Below, one piece after another: positions 34,814-45,880 of a stretch of 64,000 nucleotides of DNA. This DNA comes from Ctena decussata (lineage: Eukaryota > Mollusca > Bivalvia > Lucinida > Lucinidae). How positions within the stretch are numbered: the first letter of the stretch is position 1; every line of letters begins with the position of its first letter. Made by a program: the position numbers and the translations under genes. A model generated the notes under the pieces. It did no database searches and was not told the origin of the DNA. It saw only the letters and a list, made by a program, of their open reading frames with translations. The DNA lies in contig OZ022501.1 in assembly GCA_963989385.1 (NCBI GenBank), positions 91,620,979 through 91,684,978 on the forward strand. Direction: 5' to 3'.

Positions 34814-37800
34814 AGGGGGGGGGAAGGGGGGGGGGGGGGCTAGTATGTATCAAAACCCTGAACCATTATCTAACATCAGCCCAAGTATTAGTATCAACTG
34901 AGTCCATCATATTAGCACTGTGAAATTATGTCTTCATAAATATAAAACTTTAACCAAAATCTTTAAAACAAAATTCTAAGTCGATGACCTTGACTTCAAG
35001 GTCACCCAGTGGGGTAAGTATTATAAGGTGTTTTGTAAAAACTCAAAAAAGAGTCTAACATCAGTTCAAGTATAAACTAAATCTCTGCAAAGCATTATGA
35101 ATCAGTATGCAATTACAAAACTTTAAAAAAGACAAAAATTTCCTAAGTCCCTGACCTTGACACCAAGATCACTGAGCGGGGTTGGGGTAGTACTCTGTAG
35201 ATCTAACTACAGTGCAAATATAAAAAGAATTCATCTCTGGGTTCAGGAGATATGTGTCTTTAAAAAACTTTAACCAAAACATCCAATCAACAAGAGGGCC
35301 AAGTGGCCCTGAATCGCTCACCTGAGCAAAAAGGTTAAAGGTCAAACTAGGGTCATAATTTGAACAAACCTGATAGTTTGCAACCATTTCCAAATGGTTC
35401 TGAAGAAGAAGATTTTTGAATGTTTTTCTATGTATTGCTATGGTTCAAACCCTGGAGCCCCTGGGGCAGGGCCATTTTGGACCCTGGGGCTATCGTTTGA
35501 ATAATCTTGGTAAAGGACCACTAGGCAATGCTAAAAGCTAAATTTCAAGCCTCTTAGCCAAGTGGTTCTGAAGCAGAAGACTTCTGAATATTTTTCTATG
35601 TATAATATCTATGGTTCAAACCCAGGAGCCCCTGGGGCGGGGCCATTTTTGACCCTGGCACCATCATTTGAACAAACTTGGTAAGGGACCACTAGGCAAT
35701 GCATCATACAAAATTTCAAGCATCTGCACTAAGGGGTTCTGGAGAAGAAGGTTTTTAAGTACATTTTAATTTCGAACCCAAGACTGCCTGCCCCAGGGCC
35801 GTTTTGGATCCCAGGGCCACCATTTAAACAAACTTTGTAGGAGTCCACCAGGCAATGCATCATACCAAATTTCAAGCATCTGAGCCAAGTGGTTCTGAAG
35901 AAGAAGATTTTTTAATAGTTTCCTATGTATTTCAATGTCTCAAACTCAGGACTCCCTGCCGCAGGGCCATTTTGGACCATGGGGCCATCATTTGAACAAA
36001 CTTGATAAAGGACAACAAGGCAATGCATCATACCAATCTTCAAGCATCTGAGCCAAGTGGTTCTGAAGAAGAAGATTTTTGAATATTTTTCTATGTAGTT
36101 CTATGGTTCAAACCCAGGACCCCCTGGGGTGGGGCCATTTTAGACCCTGGGGTCATCATTTGAACAAACTTGGTAAAAGACTACTAGGCAAAGCTACATA
36201 CCAAATTTCAAGCATCTGAGCCAAGTGGTTCTGAAGAAGATGTTTTAAATATTTTTCAATATATTTCTATGGTTCAAACCTAGGACTCCCAGTCGCAGGG
36301 CCATTTTGGACCCTGGGGCCACCATTTAAACAAACTTGGTAAAGGACTACTAGGCAATGCTACATACCAAATTTCAAGCATATGAACCTTGCGGTTCTGA
36401 AGTAGAAGATTTTTTAATATTTTTCTATGGTTCAAACCTGGGACTCCCTGCCCCGGGGCCATTTTGGACCCTGGGTAGCCCATTTGAACAAACTTCGTAG
36501 AGGACCACTAGGCAATGTTACATACCAAATTTCAAGCATCTGAGGCAAGCAGTTCTGGTGAAGAAGATATTTAAAGTATTTTTTAGTTTCAAACCCAAGA
36601 CCCCCTGCCCCAGGACCATTTTGGACCCTGGGGCCACCATTTGAACAAACTTGATAGAGGACCACTAGGCAATTCTACAAACCAAATTTCAAGCATCTGA
36701 GCTAAGCAAATCTGGAGAAGAAGATTTTTAAGTATTTTTTAGTTTCAAACCCAAGACCCCCTGCCCCAGGGCCATTTTGGAACCTGGGGCCACCATTTGA
36801 ACAAACTTGATAGAGGACCACTAGGCAATGCTACATACCAAATTTCAAGCATCTGAGCCAAGCAGTTCTGGAGAAGAAGATTTTGAAGATATTTTTAGTT
36901 TCGAACCCAAGACCCCCTGCCCCAGGGTCATTTTGGACCCTGGGGCCACCATTTGAACAAACTTGGTAGAGGACCACTAGGCAATGCTACATACCAAATT
37001 TCAAGCATCTGAGCCAAGCAGTTCTGGAGAAGAAGATTTTTAAGTAATTTTTAGTTTCGAACCCAAGACCCCCTGCCCCAGGGCCATTTTGGACCCTGGG
37101 GCCACCATTTGAACAAACTTGGTAGAGGACCACTAGGCAATGCTACATACCAAATTTCAAGCATCTGAGCCAAGCAGTTCTGGAGAAGAAGATTTTTAAG
37201 TATTTTTTAGTTTCAAACCCAAGACCCCCTGCCCCAGGGCCATTTTGGACCCTGGGGCCACCATTTGAACAAACTTGGTAGAGGACCACTAGACAATGCT
37301 TCATACCAAATATCAAAGCCCTAGGCCTAGTGGTTTCAGAGAAGATGTCATTTAAAGCAAATTGTTGACGACGCACGACGGACGACTGACGACGGACGAC
37401 GCACGACGGACGACGGACACTGGGTGATCACAATAGCTCACCCTGAGCCTATGGCTCAGGTGAGCTAATAAAAAGACAATATTCTAAGTCCATGACCTTG
37501 ACATCAAGGTCACAGAGGGGGTAGGGGGTAGTACCTTCGAAAACTTTAGACCAATATCTAACTTTAGTGCAAGTATCAAAGGAATCCATCCATGGGTTCA
37601 GGAGATATTGGGCTTTATAAAACTTTAACCAAAACATCCAGTCCAAAAAAAACACAAATTTTCTAAGTCCATGACCTTGACATCAAGGTCACAGAGTGGG
37701 GTGGGGGTGGTACCCTGTTAAACCTTAGACCAATATCTAGCTACAGTGCAAGTATCAAAAGAATCCATCCATGGGTTAAGGAGATATAGGTCTTTAAAAA

Positions 37801-37911
37801 ACTTTAACCAAAACATCCAATTCGAACGCGGACGCGGACGCGGACGCGGACGCCGACACCGTGGTGACAACAATAGCTCTTCCTGAACTTTCGTTCAGGC
37901 GAGCTAAAAAT
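34366..37911 (+). mobile_element. HINE-like element carrying a nested second element
   Basis: The head ACAAGAGCTGTCGCCAGACA with AGCTCGCC is at 34366. Core pieces with CTAAGTCCATGACCTTGACA lie at 34970-35288 and 37475-37820. A GGACGC microsatellite (37827-37853) and the tail hairpin CCTGAACTTTCGTTCAGG, then GCGAGCTAAAAA, follow. A pair of ~135-bp direct repeats ending in a ~50-base G run (34774-34840) lies near the head. Its core is split by the element at 35289-37470. Confidence 0.7.
35289..37470 (+). mobile_element. HINE/pearl-like element, 156-bp core, nested
   Basis: The head is ACAAGAGGGCCAAGTGGCCC with GCTCACCTGAG. About twelve 156-bp monomers follow (TTTCAAGCATCTGAGCCAAG, GGACCACTAGGCAATGCTAC). 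An ACGACGG microsatellite lies at 37366-37418, and the tail hairpin is AGCTCACCCTGAGCC-TAT-GGCTCAGGTGAGCT. Later monomers (36600-37260) are much more alike than early ones, a sign of recent expansion at the tail side. Confidence 0.8.
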
Positions 37912-38614
37912 GGAAAAAATAATTGCTAGGACGCTCTTCATAATACATTAATTTATGTTCAGACCTGGTTACATTTTCAATAATGATGGTCATTTTTGTC
38001 GCACCTGCTTTAGCAAGGTGCGATATAGGAGTTCACTTTTCCGTCCGTCCGTCCGTACTTCCGTCAGCCCGTCCGTCTGTCCACAATTACCTCGACCCTA
38101 GTGTTTAAGTCCATTTCTCTCAAACTATGATACCTACAATCATCAAACCTAGTATAAAGTTTCTTCTGGGAATGTTCTAGAGGTATGTTGCACTTTTTTC
38201 TACCCTTGACCTATATTTCACACTCTGCTGACTTCGTAAAATTTGATGTGCAAAATTACCTCGACCCTAGCGTTTAAGTCCATTTCTCTTAAACTATGAT
38301 ACCTACAATCATCAAACGGGGTATTAGTTTCTTCTTAGAATGTTTTCGAGGTATGTTGCACTTTTTTCTACCCTTGACCTATATTTCATGCTCTGCTGAT
38401 TTTGTCTAATTTAATGTGCAAAACTACCTCAACCCTAGTGTGTAAGTCCATTTCTCTCAAACTATGATAACCACAATCATTAAACCTTGTACTAAGTATC
38501 TTCTTAGAATGTTCTTGAGGCATGTTGCACTTTTTTCTACCCTTGACCTATATTTAGCCCTCTGCTGACTTTGGAAAATTTCACGTCAAAAATTATATAG
38601 ACCCTAGCATTTAA

Positions 38615-39151
38615 AGGTAGGTTCCTGTACTAGCGATAACAATTATGTCCACAAAATAATTTCGTCTTTTTCTGACCAGTATTGAATTCTCTTATTTTTC
38701 TGAATTTGTTGCTACTGAGAAACTCGTCAGATGTTGAAGAAAATAGTCGTTTTCCCTCTTGGTTTATTTTCTTTCATTGGAATTCCAGTTCTAAAAATAA
38801 CTATGTTTATTATGTCTATGTGCGCGATTTCTGATGCCATTCTCCAAAGGTCAATTTTCCCTTGTCGTGAGCTCTCCTAGAGGTCCTGGCATGGTGGATG
38901 GGTTAAAACTATCCCAAAATGCAATGCAGCATGACCTCAGCTGCGTTATCTATTTTTGGCGCGAACTAAAAATAGCGCTAACTGGTGTGCGAAGCAGAGT
39001 TAGGAAATCCCTTGCAAAACAACTTTTCTAATATTTTTTTGATTAACACTTTTTAGTGAAACTTATTCATTCCCTTTTATAAGTGCTTTCCAACAACTTG
39101 GATGAAAGATCATCAAAATTATGATGCATTCCAAAGTACAGGAACCTACCT
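38615..39151. mobile_element. 537-bp MITE with TTAA target duplication
   Basis: TTAA at 38611-38614 and 39152-39155 flanks 17-bp perfect inverted ends, AGGTAGGTTCCTGTACT. Removing the element restores the 169-bp host monomer (GCAT-TTAA-GTCC). No coding capacity. Confidence 0.8.
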
Positions 39152-39540
39152 TTAAGTCCATTTCTTTCAAAGTATGATACCTTGAATCATCAAACCTGGC
39201 AAAAAGTTTCTTCATAAAAAGGTCTCAAGGGATGTTGCACTTCTTTCTGCCCTTGACCTCTGTTGGTGCTCTGTTGGTTTTAGAAAGGACGAGTTACACT
39301 TTACTATTGCAATGTGCCCACTGAAAAGGCCGATTTTCGAAGGTAGGCAGATAACCACAAAAACATGCAGAAATATTAGCTATATGTTTCTAGTTTATTC
39401 TGTACGATTTCATTTTCCCGTATTTTAATGCCTTTTAGGTTAATTTTGTGGTTGAATACATGTACTGTCTGCAACATTTAACATTGAGCCTATGGGAATT
39501 TGAACTACCGACGTCCACTATGCATCCAAATTTCACTTCA

Positions 39541-39636
39541 TCCTACCTTCGTAACCACTACAATTTTTATATATACTTATTCCTCATATACATATTCATC
39601 ATAATCGGATTATATTACAGTGGTTACGAGGGTAGG
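39541..39636. mobile_element. Small palindromic MITE
   Basis: CTACCTTCGTAACCACT at the left and AGTGGTTACGAGGGTAG at the right are inverted ends of a ~95-bp element with an AT-rich centre. Confidence 0.6.
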
Positions 39637-40307
39637 AGCAAACGAAAAATAAACTTTTTGGGTATATTTTCATGTATCCAACACTAGGATATCAGTATAT
39701 TCTGTAATTGATAGAAAATAGAGGCATCACATCTATTTCAAAGTGTTCATCTATGTAGTATAAGTTCCTAATGCCCCCACCAAGGATATCGCGTGGGGGA
39801 GGGGGGTTGGGGAGGGGAGGGGGCGCAGCGCTGGGCATGCGTATAGGTTAGATATGGTGTTATGTGCGTATGTAAGGCGCTAGACTGAATGACCTCCATC
39901 ATCATGCTGTGATACAACCTCTGATGTTATAATGTTGCGACGTGGTCAGATGATGTATCCCTCTGCCTGAAGCTGATGCATTGTCAAATTCTGTGACCTT
40001 GAACTTTGGTCCACTAACTTTGTATGAAAAGTTACTTGGATGAGCTTTTTCCTGACCTCTTTTGATATCTTTCGGGTAGGAGTGCTGATATTTGATAAGA
40101 TCATATCCTTAAAATGTAGGAACTGCAGAGCATCCATGCACACGGAGTCCTTGAACTTTATGCATGGACCAGGATTCGCAACATAATTACAAATACATGT
40201 AGTTGGTGAGTCAAACGAGGCAAAATAAAATCCTCATACTATCCTCATACTATTTGTAGGTTACTGTATATTTAAAAGTTCACTGTTCTTTTCCTTATAT
40301 ATTCAAC
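39637..40307. other. No gene seen
   Basis: A G-rich patch at 39795-39830; otherwise unrecognised DNA. Confidence 0.4.
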
Positions 40308-40450
40308 ACAAGAATTCCGCGGAATGCGGTGTATCGCCTGTCAGCGCTTATGACCTAAACCGCGAAAAATCGACAAAGTTTACGCCGCCGACGACGACGA
40401 CACCGGAAAAGCAATACATAAGTCTCGCCTCTGCTTCGCAGGCGAGACAA
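40308..40450 (+). mobile_element. Core-less mini HINE-like element
   Basis: The head ACAAGAATTCCGCGGAATGC (hairpin) is followed directly by a GCCGCCGACGACGACGAC microsatellite and the tail hairpin GTCTCGCCTCTGCTTCGCAG, then GCGAGAC. About 143 bp with no tandem core. Confidence 0.65.
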
Positions 40451-41685
40451 TTATATACCGGTCTGGCCACGTACTTTCGTTTCTCCTTCCGCTGATCCAA
40501 GAAGGGCGGTTGTCAGTTACTGGCGAAAGTATGTGCACTAAGTACTGGTTAACCGCTTAGGAGGTCTAAGCCTGCCCTGGCATAGTGTGGCTATGTTAAC
40601 TGACCATCCCGACATGACCATAGCTGTTTACCGAGGACGTTAAGCAATAAATCAATTAATCGATCAACATTATATACGCTTCATACCAAAGACAATGGTT
40701 CGGTCAGACTTTGCAAATGACGTCATACTTTTTGTAGGTCATTGTGACTTGTATTTCATGATCCACTGAATTGATGTTTTACATGTATTTCGAACAAATA
40801 TTTAATTGAATCTTCATCGTACTTGGAATAGTAAGTCACTTCAGCGCTGCATCACATGTGGTACTACATGTAGGTCCCTGTGACCTATATTTCTTGGTTC
40901 ACTGATTTTGTCTAATATTTTTAACATCTGTACCTGTGTAGCATCCATAAATGGGTAATATTTCATACGTGATTAATATTCGATATGACGAAGCTTTCAT
41001 TATATGTATAAATAGTGAATAATGCTTAATAAACACTTGTAAAATCTACTGTTCTGAGGTTTCGTAAAAAAATCAAATAAAATTTCACCTTACTAGATGT
41101 TTTGAACAAATATATCTCTTTTAGACTGTGGATAAGAACCAAAAGTATTATATCTGTCAGTCTGGAGGGCTAATATGTCAGCGGAATCGCTGAATATATC
41201 GAAAAACCGCAGGTAGTCAGTGTACCCCATTCAGCTCCCCATATGCAATAAACCGGAAGTCACGTGATTATTTATGAAACCGCAAACTTAAAAATGTGCT
41301 TATATAAACTGCCAAATGCCAAGCTTTTATAAACATAAATTTTATCAGGATCGGTCGTGGGCACAAAAACGACCAAAGTGTAACCCGTCCTTTGTAGGTT
41401 AACCTGGCATCCACATTTGTATGTACTTTGGAATTGAAGTACATTTCTCACAAACTAACCCACTTACAATCATCAGACATGGCAATAAATGTTTTCTTAA
41501 GCTGGTCTCTTGGATTGTTTACCTACTTTATACTTTTAATGATTATTTCATACTCTGTTGACTGTTGAATTTTATGTCCAGGATTGCATCCTTCTTTGGT
41601 TGCAAATCCAGTTTGCTCAAATTTTTGTACATGAATTCATCAACCCTAATCTAACCATGATCTCTGCTACTGTGGAAGAGCAAGG
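40451..41685. other. No gene seen
   Basis: Unrecognised DNA inside the right-arm element. Some stretches (TATTTCATG..CACTGA, near 40750 and 40890) look like worn core monomers. Confidence 0.4.
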
Positions 41686-41919
41686 CAGGTGCGACATAGC
41701 TTTCTGCGGAATTCTTGTTTAGATTTATTCGCACAAAATTACCCTTTGATCTTTTCTTATATAAATCCTTTTTAACATCAACATGTCCTGCATTTTGGGA
41801 TTCTGAATTGTGAGAAACAACATAAAGAAGGCATCTGCTATCTTTTGGGAAGATCTGTTGTATTTTCAGCATTAAATGCAGATTTTTGTCTTTGCCCCAA
41901 ATCAGTGAAAATCACCACC

Positions 41920-42460
41920 TTAAGGAATGAATGTTATTTTTTTAACGTTTACTGAAGTATAAACTACATCGGGTCACGAGCAAAGTAAGTGAACCCCGAA
42001 GGGGTTTACGTAAACTTTGTTCGTGACCTGATGTAGTTTATACTTCAGTAAACGTTTAAAAAATAACATTCATTCCTTATATTTATATTATTAAACGATG
42101 CTTTTGATCAATAAAAAGGTAAACAAAAATAAGAAATACATATATAAAAATCGTTTTAAAAACATTACCGGTCAAATTTTGCAATAGTTTGGAACAGCCG
42201 CATTGTCACTGCCTACCAGTAAATTCCACCTCCTGCTGTAGATTTCACGTGCAAGTAGGCGTAGTGAGCTGTCACTCAATGTTTACTAGCCATTCAAGTA
42301 CATGGAATGTTGTAGATTTCACGTGCTAGTTAGTGAGATGAGCTGTCACTCTAAAGCGCGTGAGACAATGTAATTATTGACTTGTAAAACAAAATTGACC
42401 CCCGCATCACTTAATTAGGTTTACAGGGAGCTCTGCACTAAAAATGTAAATATTATGAAA
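41920..42460. mobile_element. 540-bp element with palindromic end, copy 2 (inverted)
   Basis: Inverted copy of 25265-25805. The palindrome (41920-42079) abuts the 9.9 kb composite at the shared TTAA, and the GTGACAGCTC/ACGTGAAATCTACA segment follows. The two copies are clearly related but differ at scattered positions. Confidence 0.75.
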
Positions 42461-42849
42461 ATATTCAAGAGAGTAATAAAGTTACAGAAAGAACATGAAA
42501 CTCCCAAGCGCAGACATGAAATAGTGCATAAAACAGACACAAATCTGACAAAAAAGGCACCAAAAAGGAGATACCTTACAAAATATGATAATATGAGCTA
42601 CCATTCTAGTACATAACACATCATCATGACCTGTTATGCATAGCTGTGAAGTATCACGAAAATATTCCAAAAGGTTTTCAAGTTACAGAGTGCAAAAGAA
42701 AATGTTTACGGATGAACAGATGCCAGGCTCATAGATATGTTCCATGAACCTTTTGGTTAGGGAATAAAAATTGAACAGTTCTGTTTCTCAATGTACTAAT
42801 GTGTCTAAAGATGCTGATGGATGGCAAACATTGTAGGCCCTCATCAGAC
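42461..42849. other. No gene seen
   Basis: Unrecognised; a short HINE-core-like stretch near 42640-42720. Confidence 0.35.
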
Positions 42850-43079
42850 TGCAGTCTGGAGCCATATTTATAAAACGACTTAAGTGGTTGCTATGCTGTT
42901 GCTAAGGCTAAATTTCTATGAAGAAGATTCCCTACAACTATGAAATTTGCTTTGGAGGAACAGTCTGAAAAACTGTTCCTCCAGAGCAAATTTCAAAGTT
43001 GTAGGAAATCTCCTTCATAGACATTATGCCTTAGCAACTGCACAGCAATGACTTCAGTGCTTTTATTAATACGAACCCT
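42850..43079. mobile_element. Palindromic MITE (GGCCGTATTCATAAA family), copy 1
   Basis: Arms TTGCTAAGGCTAAATTTCTA and ACTATGAAATTTGCT.TGGAG meet at AACAGTCTGAAAAACTGTT. About 230 bp; the outer ends have decayed. Confidence 0.8.
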
Positions 43080-43166
43080 GACCTCTTAGTCTGCACTATT
43101 TGCTCACACACATCTGTCCCAATACACATGTACTTAAAATTATTATGGTATCCTCTATAAGAACCA

Positions 43167-43389
43167 GGGGCCGTATTCATAAAGCCACTTAAGTCGTTGC
43201 TATGCGGTTGCTAAGGCTAAATATCTATAAAGGAGATTCCCTACAACTATAAAATTTGGTCTGGAGGAACAGTCTTTGTAAGACTGTTCCTCCAGAGCAA
43301 ATTTCATAGTTGTAGGAAATCTCCTTCAAAGAAATTTGGCCTTAGCAACAGCATAGCAACCACTTAAGTCGTTTTGTGAATACGGCCCC
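43167..43389. mobile_element. Palindromic MITE (GGCCGTATTCATAAA family), copy 2
   Basis: Better preserved ends: GGGGCCGTATTCATAAAGCC and the inverse ..CGTTTTGTGAATACGGCCCC. The centre is AACAGTCTTTGTAAGACTGTT. The whole 223 bp can fold on itself. Confidence 0.85.
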
Positions 43390-43564
43390 AGCTAATCTAG
43401 AAATGCAGGTATGGGTATTTCAACTTGATCAGTCTCGGAGAAAAGGAGAAACAAACTAACTGACATTGTAAATTTCTTCTTTTCTTTCTTAGTCTAACTA
43501 CTGTAATATGCTTAAGCAACAGGACATCTAAAAATACTCAATTTTCGATTTGTCTAATATAAAT

Positions 43565-43801
43565 GAGCCATGACACAAGAAAACTAGCGAAGTGGTTGTG
43601 CGCCCAGGGCAGACTCAGATTAGCCTGGGCATCTGCCCAGTTTGATTACAGTCTTCGCTGTCTGCCTTAAGGTAGCTCTTAGACCCTTAGCTACCCTTTA
43701 AGTGCTTCGGGAAGACTGATCAATCTGGGCAGATGCCCAGGCTCACCTAAGTCTGTGCTGGGTGCACAACCACTTTGTTGGTTTTCTCGTGTGGTGGCTC
43801 A
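43565..43801. mobile_element. MITE, GAGCCGCGACACGA...CCAACAAAATGG family, copy 1
   Basis: Inverted ends GAGCCATGACAC / GTGGTGGCTC. Inner arms GTGCGCCCAG.GCAGACTCAG and CTGGGCATCTGCCCAG are repeated in inverse. About 237 bp, non-coding. Confidence 0.8.
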
Positions 43802-44019
43802 AACAGAAAATGAATTATTCCTTGTACCACAATACTTAAGGTTGTTATGGAATTTATCTACCTTGAATCTATTATTATTGCAAAACAAAGATACAGCAGG
43901 TATTTGCAAACATAATACAGCCAGATCAGACTGCTTTTGAGGAGTATTCTAATCAAATAATGTTTACCAAGTCTAAAATTATCAACAAACTGGTACAACT
44001 TCAGTGGCAATCTTCAGAT

Positions 44020-44255
44020 GAGCCGCGACACGACAAAACCAACAATGTGGTTGTGCGCCCAGCGCAGACTCAGATCAGCCTGGGCATCTGCCCAGTCTGA
44101 TCAGAGTCTTCATTGTCCGCATGAAGGTAGCTTAGTCCCTTGGCTACCCTTTAAGCGCTTAGCAAAGGGTCTGATCAGACTGGACAAATGCCCAGACTGA
44201 TCTGAGTCTGCGCTGGTCGCACGACCACATTGTTGGTTTTCTGGTGTCGCGGCTC
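44020..44255. mobile_element. Same MITE family, copy 2
   Basis: GAGCCGCGACACGACAAAAC at the left and GTGTCGCGGCTC at the right, flanked by AGAT on both sides (a possible 4-bp duplication). Confidence 0.8.
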
Positions 44256-44560
44256 AGATGATGAATAGACCAGCCAACTTCCATGGGCAAACCCACAAGG
44301 CACACAAAATCCAAAGAATGAAACGTCAACAATGATGTGCTGTCAAGATGACACCTTGATACCATTTAAACATTATGTGTCCGCTTCCTGGGAAGTGTCT
44401 AGCATAATTTCTTCTAAATACTAGAACAAAGTACTTCAGCAAAATGTGTAGACCCAACTGAGACTACAGGAGCAGGTTGATAAGGCCATGCATTCCTTGC
44501 TGCTGGATGCAGATTCAGCTCGTTGTTCAGTTATCCCAATATTTGGAGTACATGTAATTT

Positions 44561-44799
44561 GAGCCCTGACACAACAAACCCAACAAAATGGCATGTGCAC
44601 CCAGCGAAGACTCAAATCAGCCTGGGCATGAGCCCAGCCTGATTAGAGTCTTGAGTGTGTGTTTCAAGGTTAGCTAAGGGTCTGAGCTACTTCCATGCAG
44701 GCAGGGAAGACTCAGATCAGACTGGGCAGAATGTCCAAGCTGATATGAGTGTTCCCTGGGTGCACAGGCCACTTTGTTGGTTTTGTCATGTAGCGGCTC
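44561..44799. mobile_element. Same MITE family, copy 3
   Basis: GAGCCCTGACACAACAAACC ... TTTTGTCATGTAGCGGCTC. More diverged inner arms. Confidence 0.75.
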
Positions 44800-44842
44800 A
44801 ATTTCAAGGTAGTAGCAGAGCAATGACTTAGGCAGCTTAGTC

Positions 44843-44925
44843 TAACAGAGGAGACTCGGTAGCTCAGTAGGTTAAGCACTGGCCTGCTGATCTAGCAATC
44901 CCTAGTTCGAGCCTTGCTATAGGCT
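44843..44925 (+). mobile_element. tRNA-derived SINE head
   Basis: GGTAGCTCAGTAGGTTAAGC (A-box-like) and AGTTCGAGCC (B-box-like) are spaced about as in a tRNA, but there is no paired acceptor stem and the anticodon arm is poor. Best read as a SINE remnant rather than a tRNA gene. Confidence 0.5.
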
Positions 44926-45293
44926 GGAATCTTTTCAATCATAAATGGGGTCCACTGCACACTGCCTTTCATTATAACCCACCCATCATCCTGATATGAC
45001 TGAAATACTGTTAAAAAGGATGTAAAATTGCAAGTCATCCAGCCATCTAGGCAGCTTAGAATTTTTAATTAGTTTCCTATTACAATGTACATGTAACCTG
45101 TTACAATAACATAGCATATAATACTGATAATCAGAAGCAATGATATACCACAAAGTATTTCATGTTTTAATTTGGACAAATCCACTTGCCCTGTCAGAAG
45201 GAATTTCATAAACTGTTGGCTGAAGACAAACAGTGCATACCCTCATCAAGCAAGTTTTGCTCTGGCAGTATAACTAGGGATACCTGTTTTCAA
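44926..45293. other. No gene seen
   Basis: AT-rich DNA, possibly the body of the SINE at its start. Confidence 0.35.
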
Positions 45294-45423
45294 TATTGTC
45301 ATTTGGGGAGGTAAATAATTGTTTTTGTGGTTGGAAATTTTGTTGTACGCAGACGCCTTAGCAGAGCCATATAACGCAATTGCAACCATAAAACTGATAA
45401 TTTACCTCCCCAAATGACAATTT
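45294..45423. mobile_element. 130-bp MITE
   Basis: The inverted ends ATTGTCATTTGGGGAGGTAA and TTACCTCCCCAAATGACAAT are perfect over at least 20 bp. Non-coding interior. Confidence 0.75.
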
Positions 45424-45880
45424 TCCATACAGTTATCCCAACTCTAATGCATTTCTCACATTTTAATATAGCACAGTCCATTACTTTGCACCCAAAGATA
45501 GCCCTTTCTGTAACATAAAAACAGAAGTTAGCCAACAATATGCGAGGTTACTTAATGACATCAGATTTCTGACGGTATATCACAGGCTATACTGTCGTAA
45601 ATTTTTGATGTTATCCAATCAGACATCGCATAAAATATGTAAGTGCATTGTACTGAAAATTTGCAGTGTTCTCTAAACCAAAGAATCTTTATGTTGAAGT
45701 CAATGCGCTGAAGTGACAATATTTGTTCTTCCTGTATTTTTATGTGTGTATAGGCAAAAGAAAGATGAAAATATTAAAGTTAACATTTACACTTTATAAA
45801 CATTACAATATAGGTTTTGTTCATTTTGAAAAAAGAAAACAATGCCACAAAAATTGCTTTTCTAAAAAACAGAATTTAGA
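45424..45880. other. No gene seen
   Basis: AT-rich; the 74-codon frame at 45723-45947 has no recognisable domain and overlaps an element head. Confidence 0.35.

Larger units (their letters stand above)
37993..41717 (-). mobile_element. HINE-like element, 169-bp core, minus orientation (right arm)
   Basis: The tail in reverse is TTTTTGTCGCACCTGC...GCAAGGTGCGA with a CCGTCCGT microsatellite (38041-38076). Core monomers of 169 bp (TTACCTCGACCCTAG, CTTTTTTCTACCCTTGACCT) lie at 38085-38610 and 39153-39290. The head GCAGGTGCGACATAGC...GAATTCTTGT is at 41686-41717. The interior holds three further small insertions (38615, 39541, 40308) and ~2 kb of DNA without a recognised gene. Confidence 0.6.
32022..41923. 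mobile_element. 9.9 kb nested inverted composite with TTAA at both ends
   Basis: TTAA (32022-32025, 41920-41923) flanks outer inverted repeats of ~190-200 bp (32026-32216 and 41718-41919; GGTGGTGATTT ends). Next inside each arm is a HINE-like element with its head facing outward (32217-33999 plus, 37993-41717 minus). Then comes a second inverted pair of ~80 bp (34001-34079 and 37912-37992). The centre holds a palindromic MITE and two nested HINE-like elements. No transposase is visible. TTAA duplications are typical of piggyBac-type elements, but the ends here do not look like classical piggyBac ends. Confidence 0.65.

Noticed and set aside
34458..34853. Minus-strand frame with a long proline run
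   Set aside because: Produced by the poly-G tract at 34774-34840 and a ~135-bp duplication. No domain.
44847..44920. Functional tRNA gene
   Set aside because: A-box and B-box-like words are present but the acceptor stem does not pair and the anticodon arm is poor. Treated as a SINE remnant.
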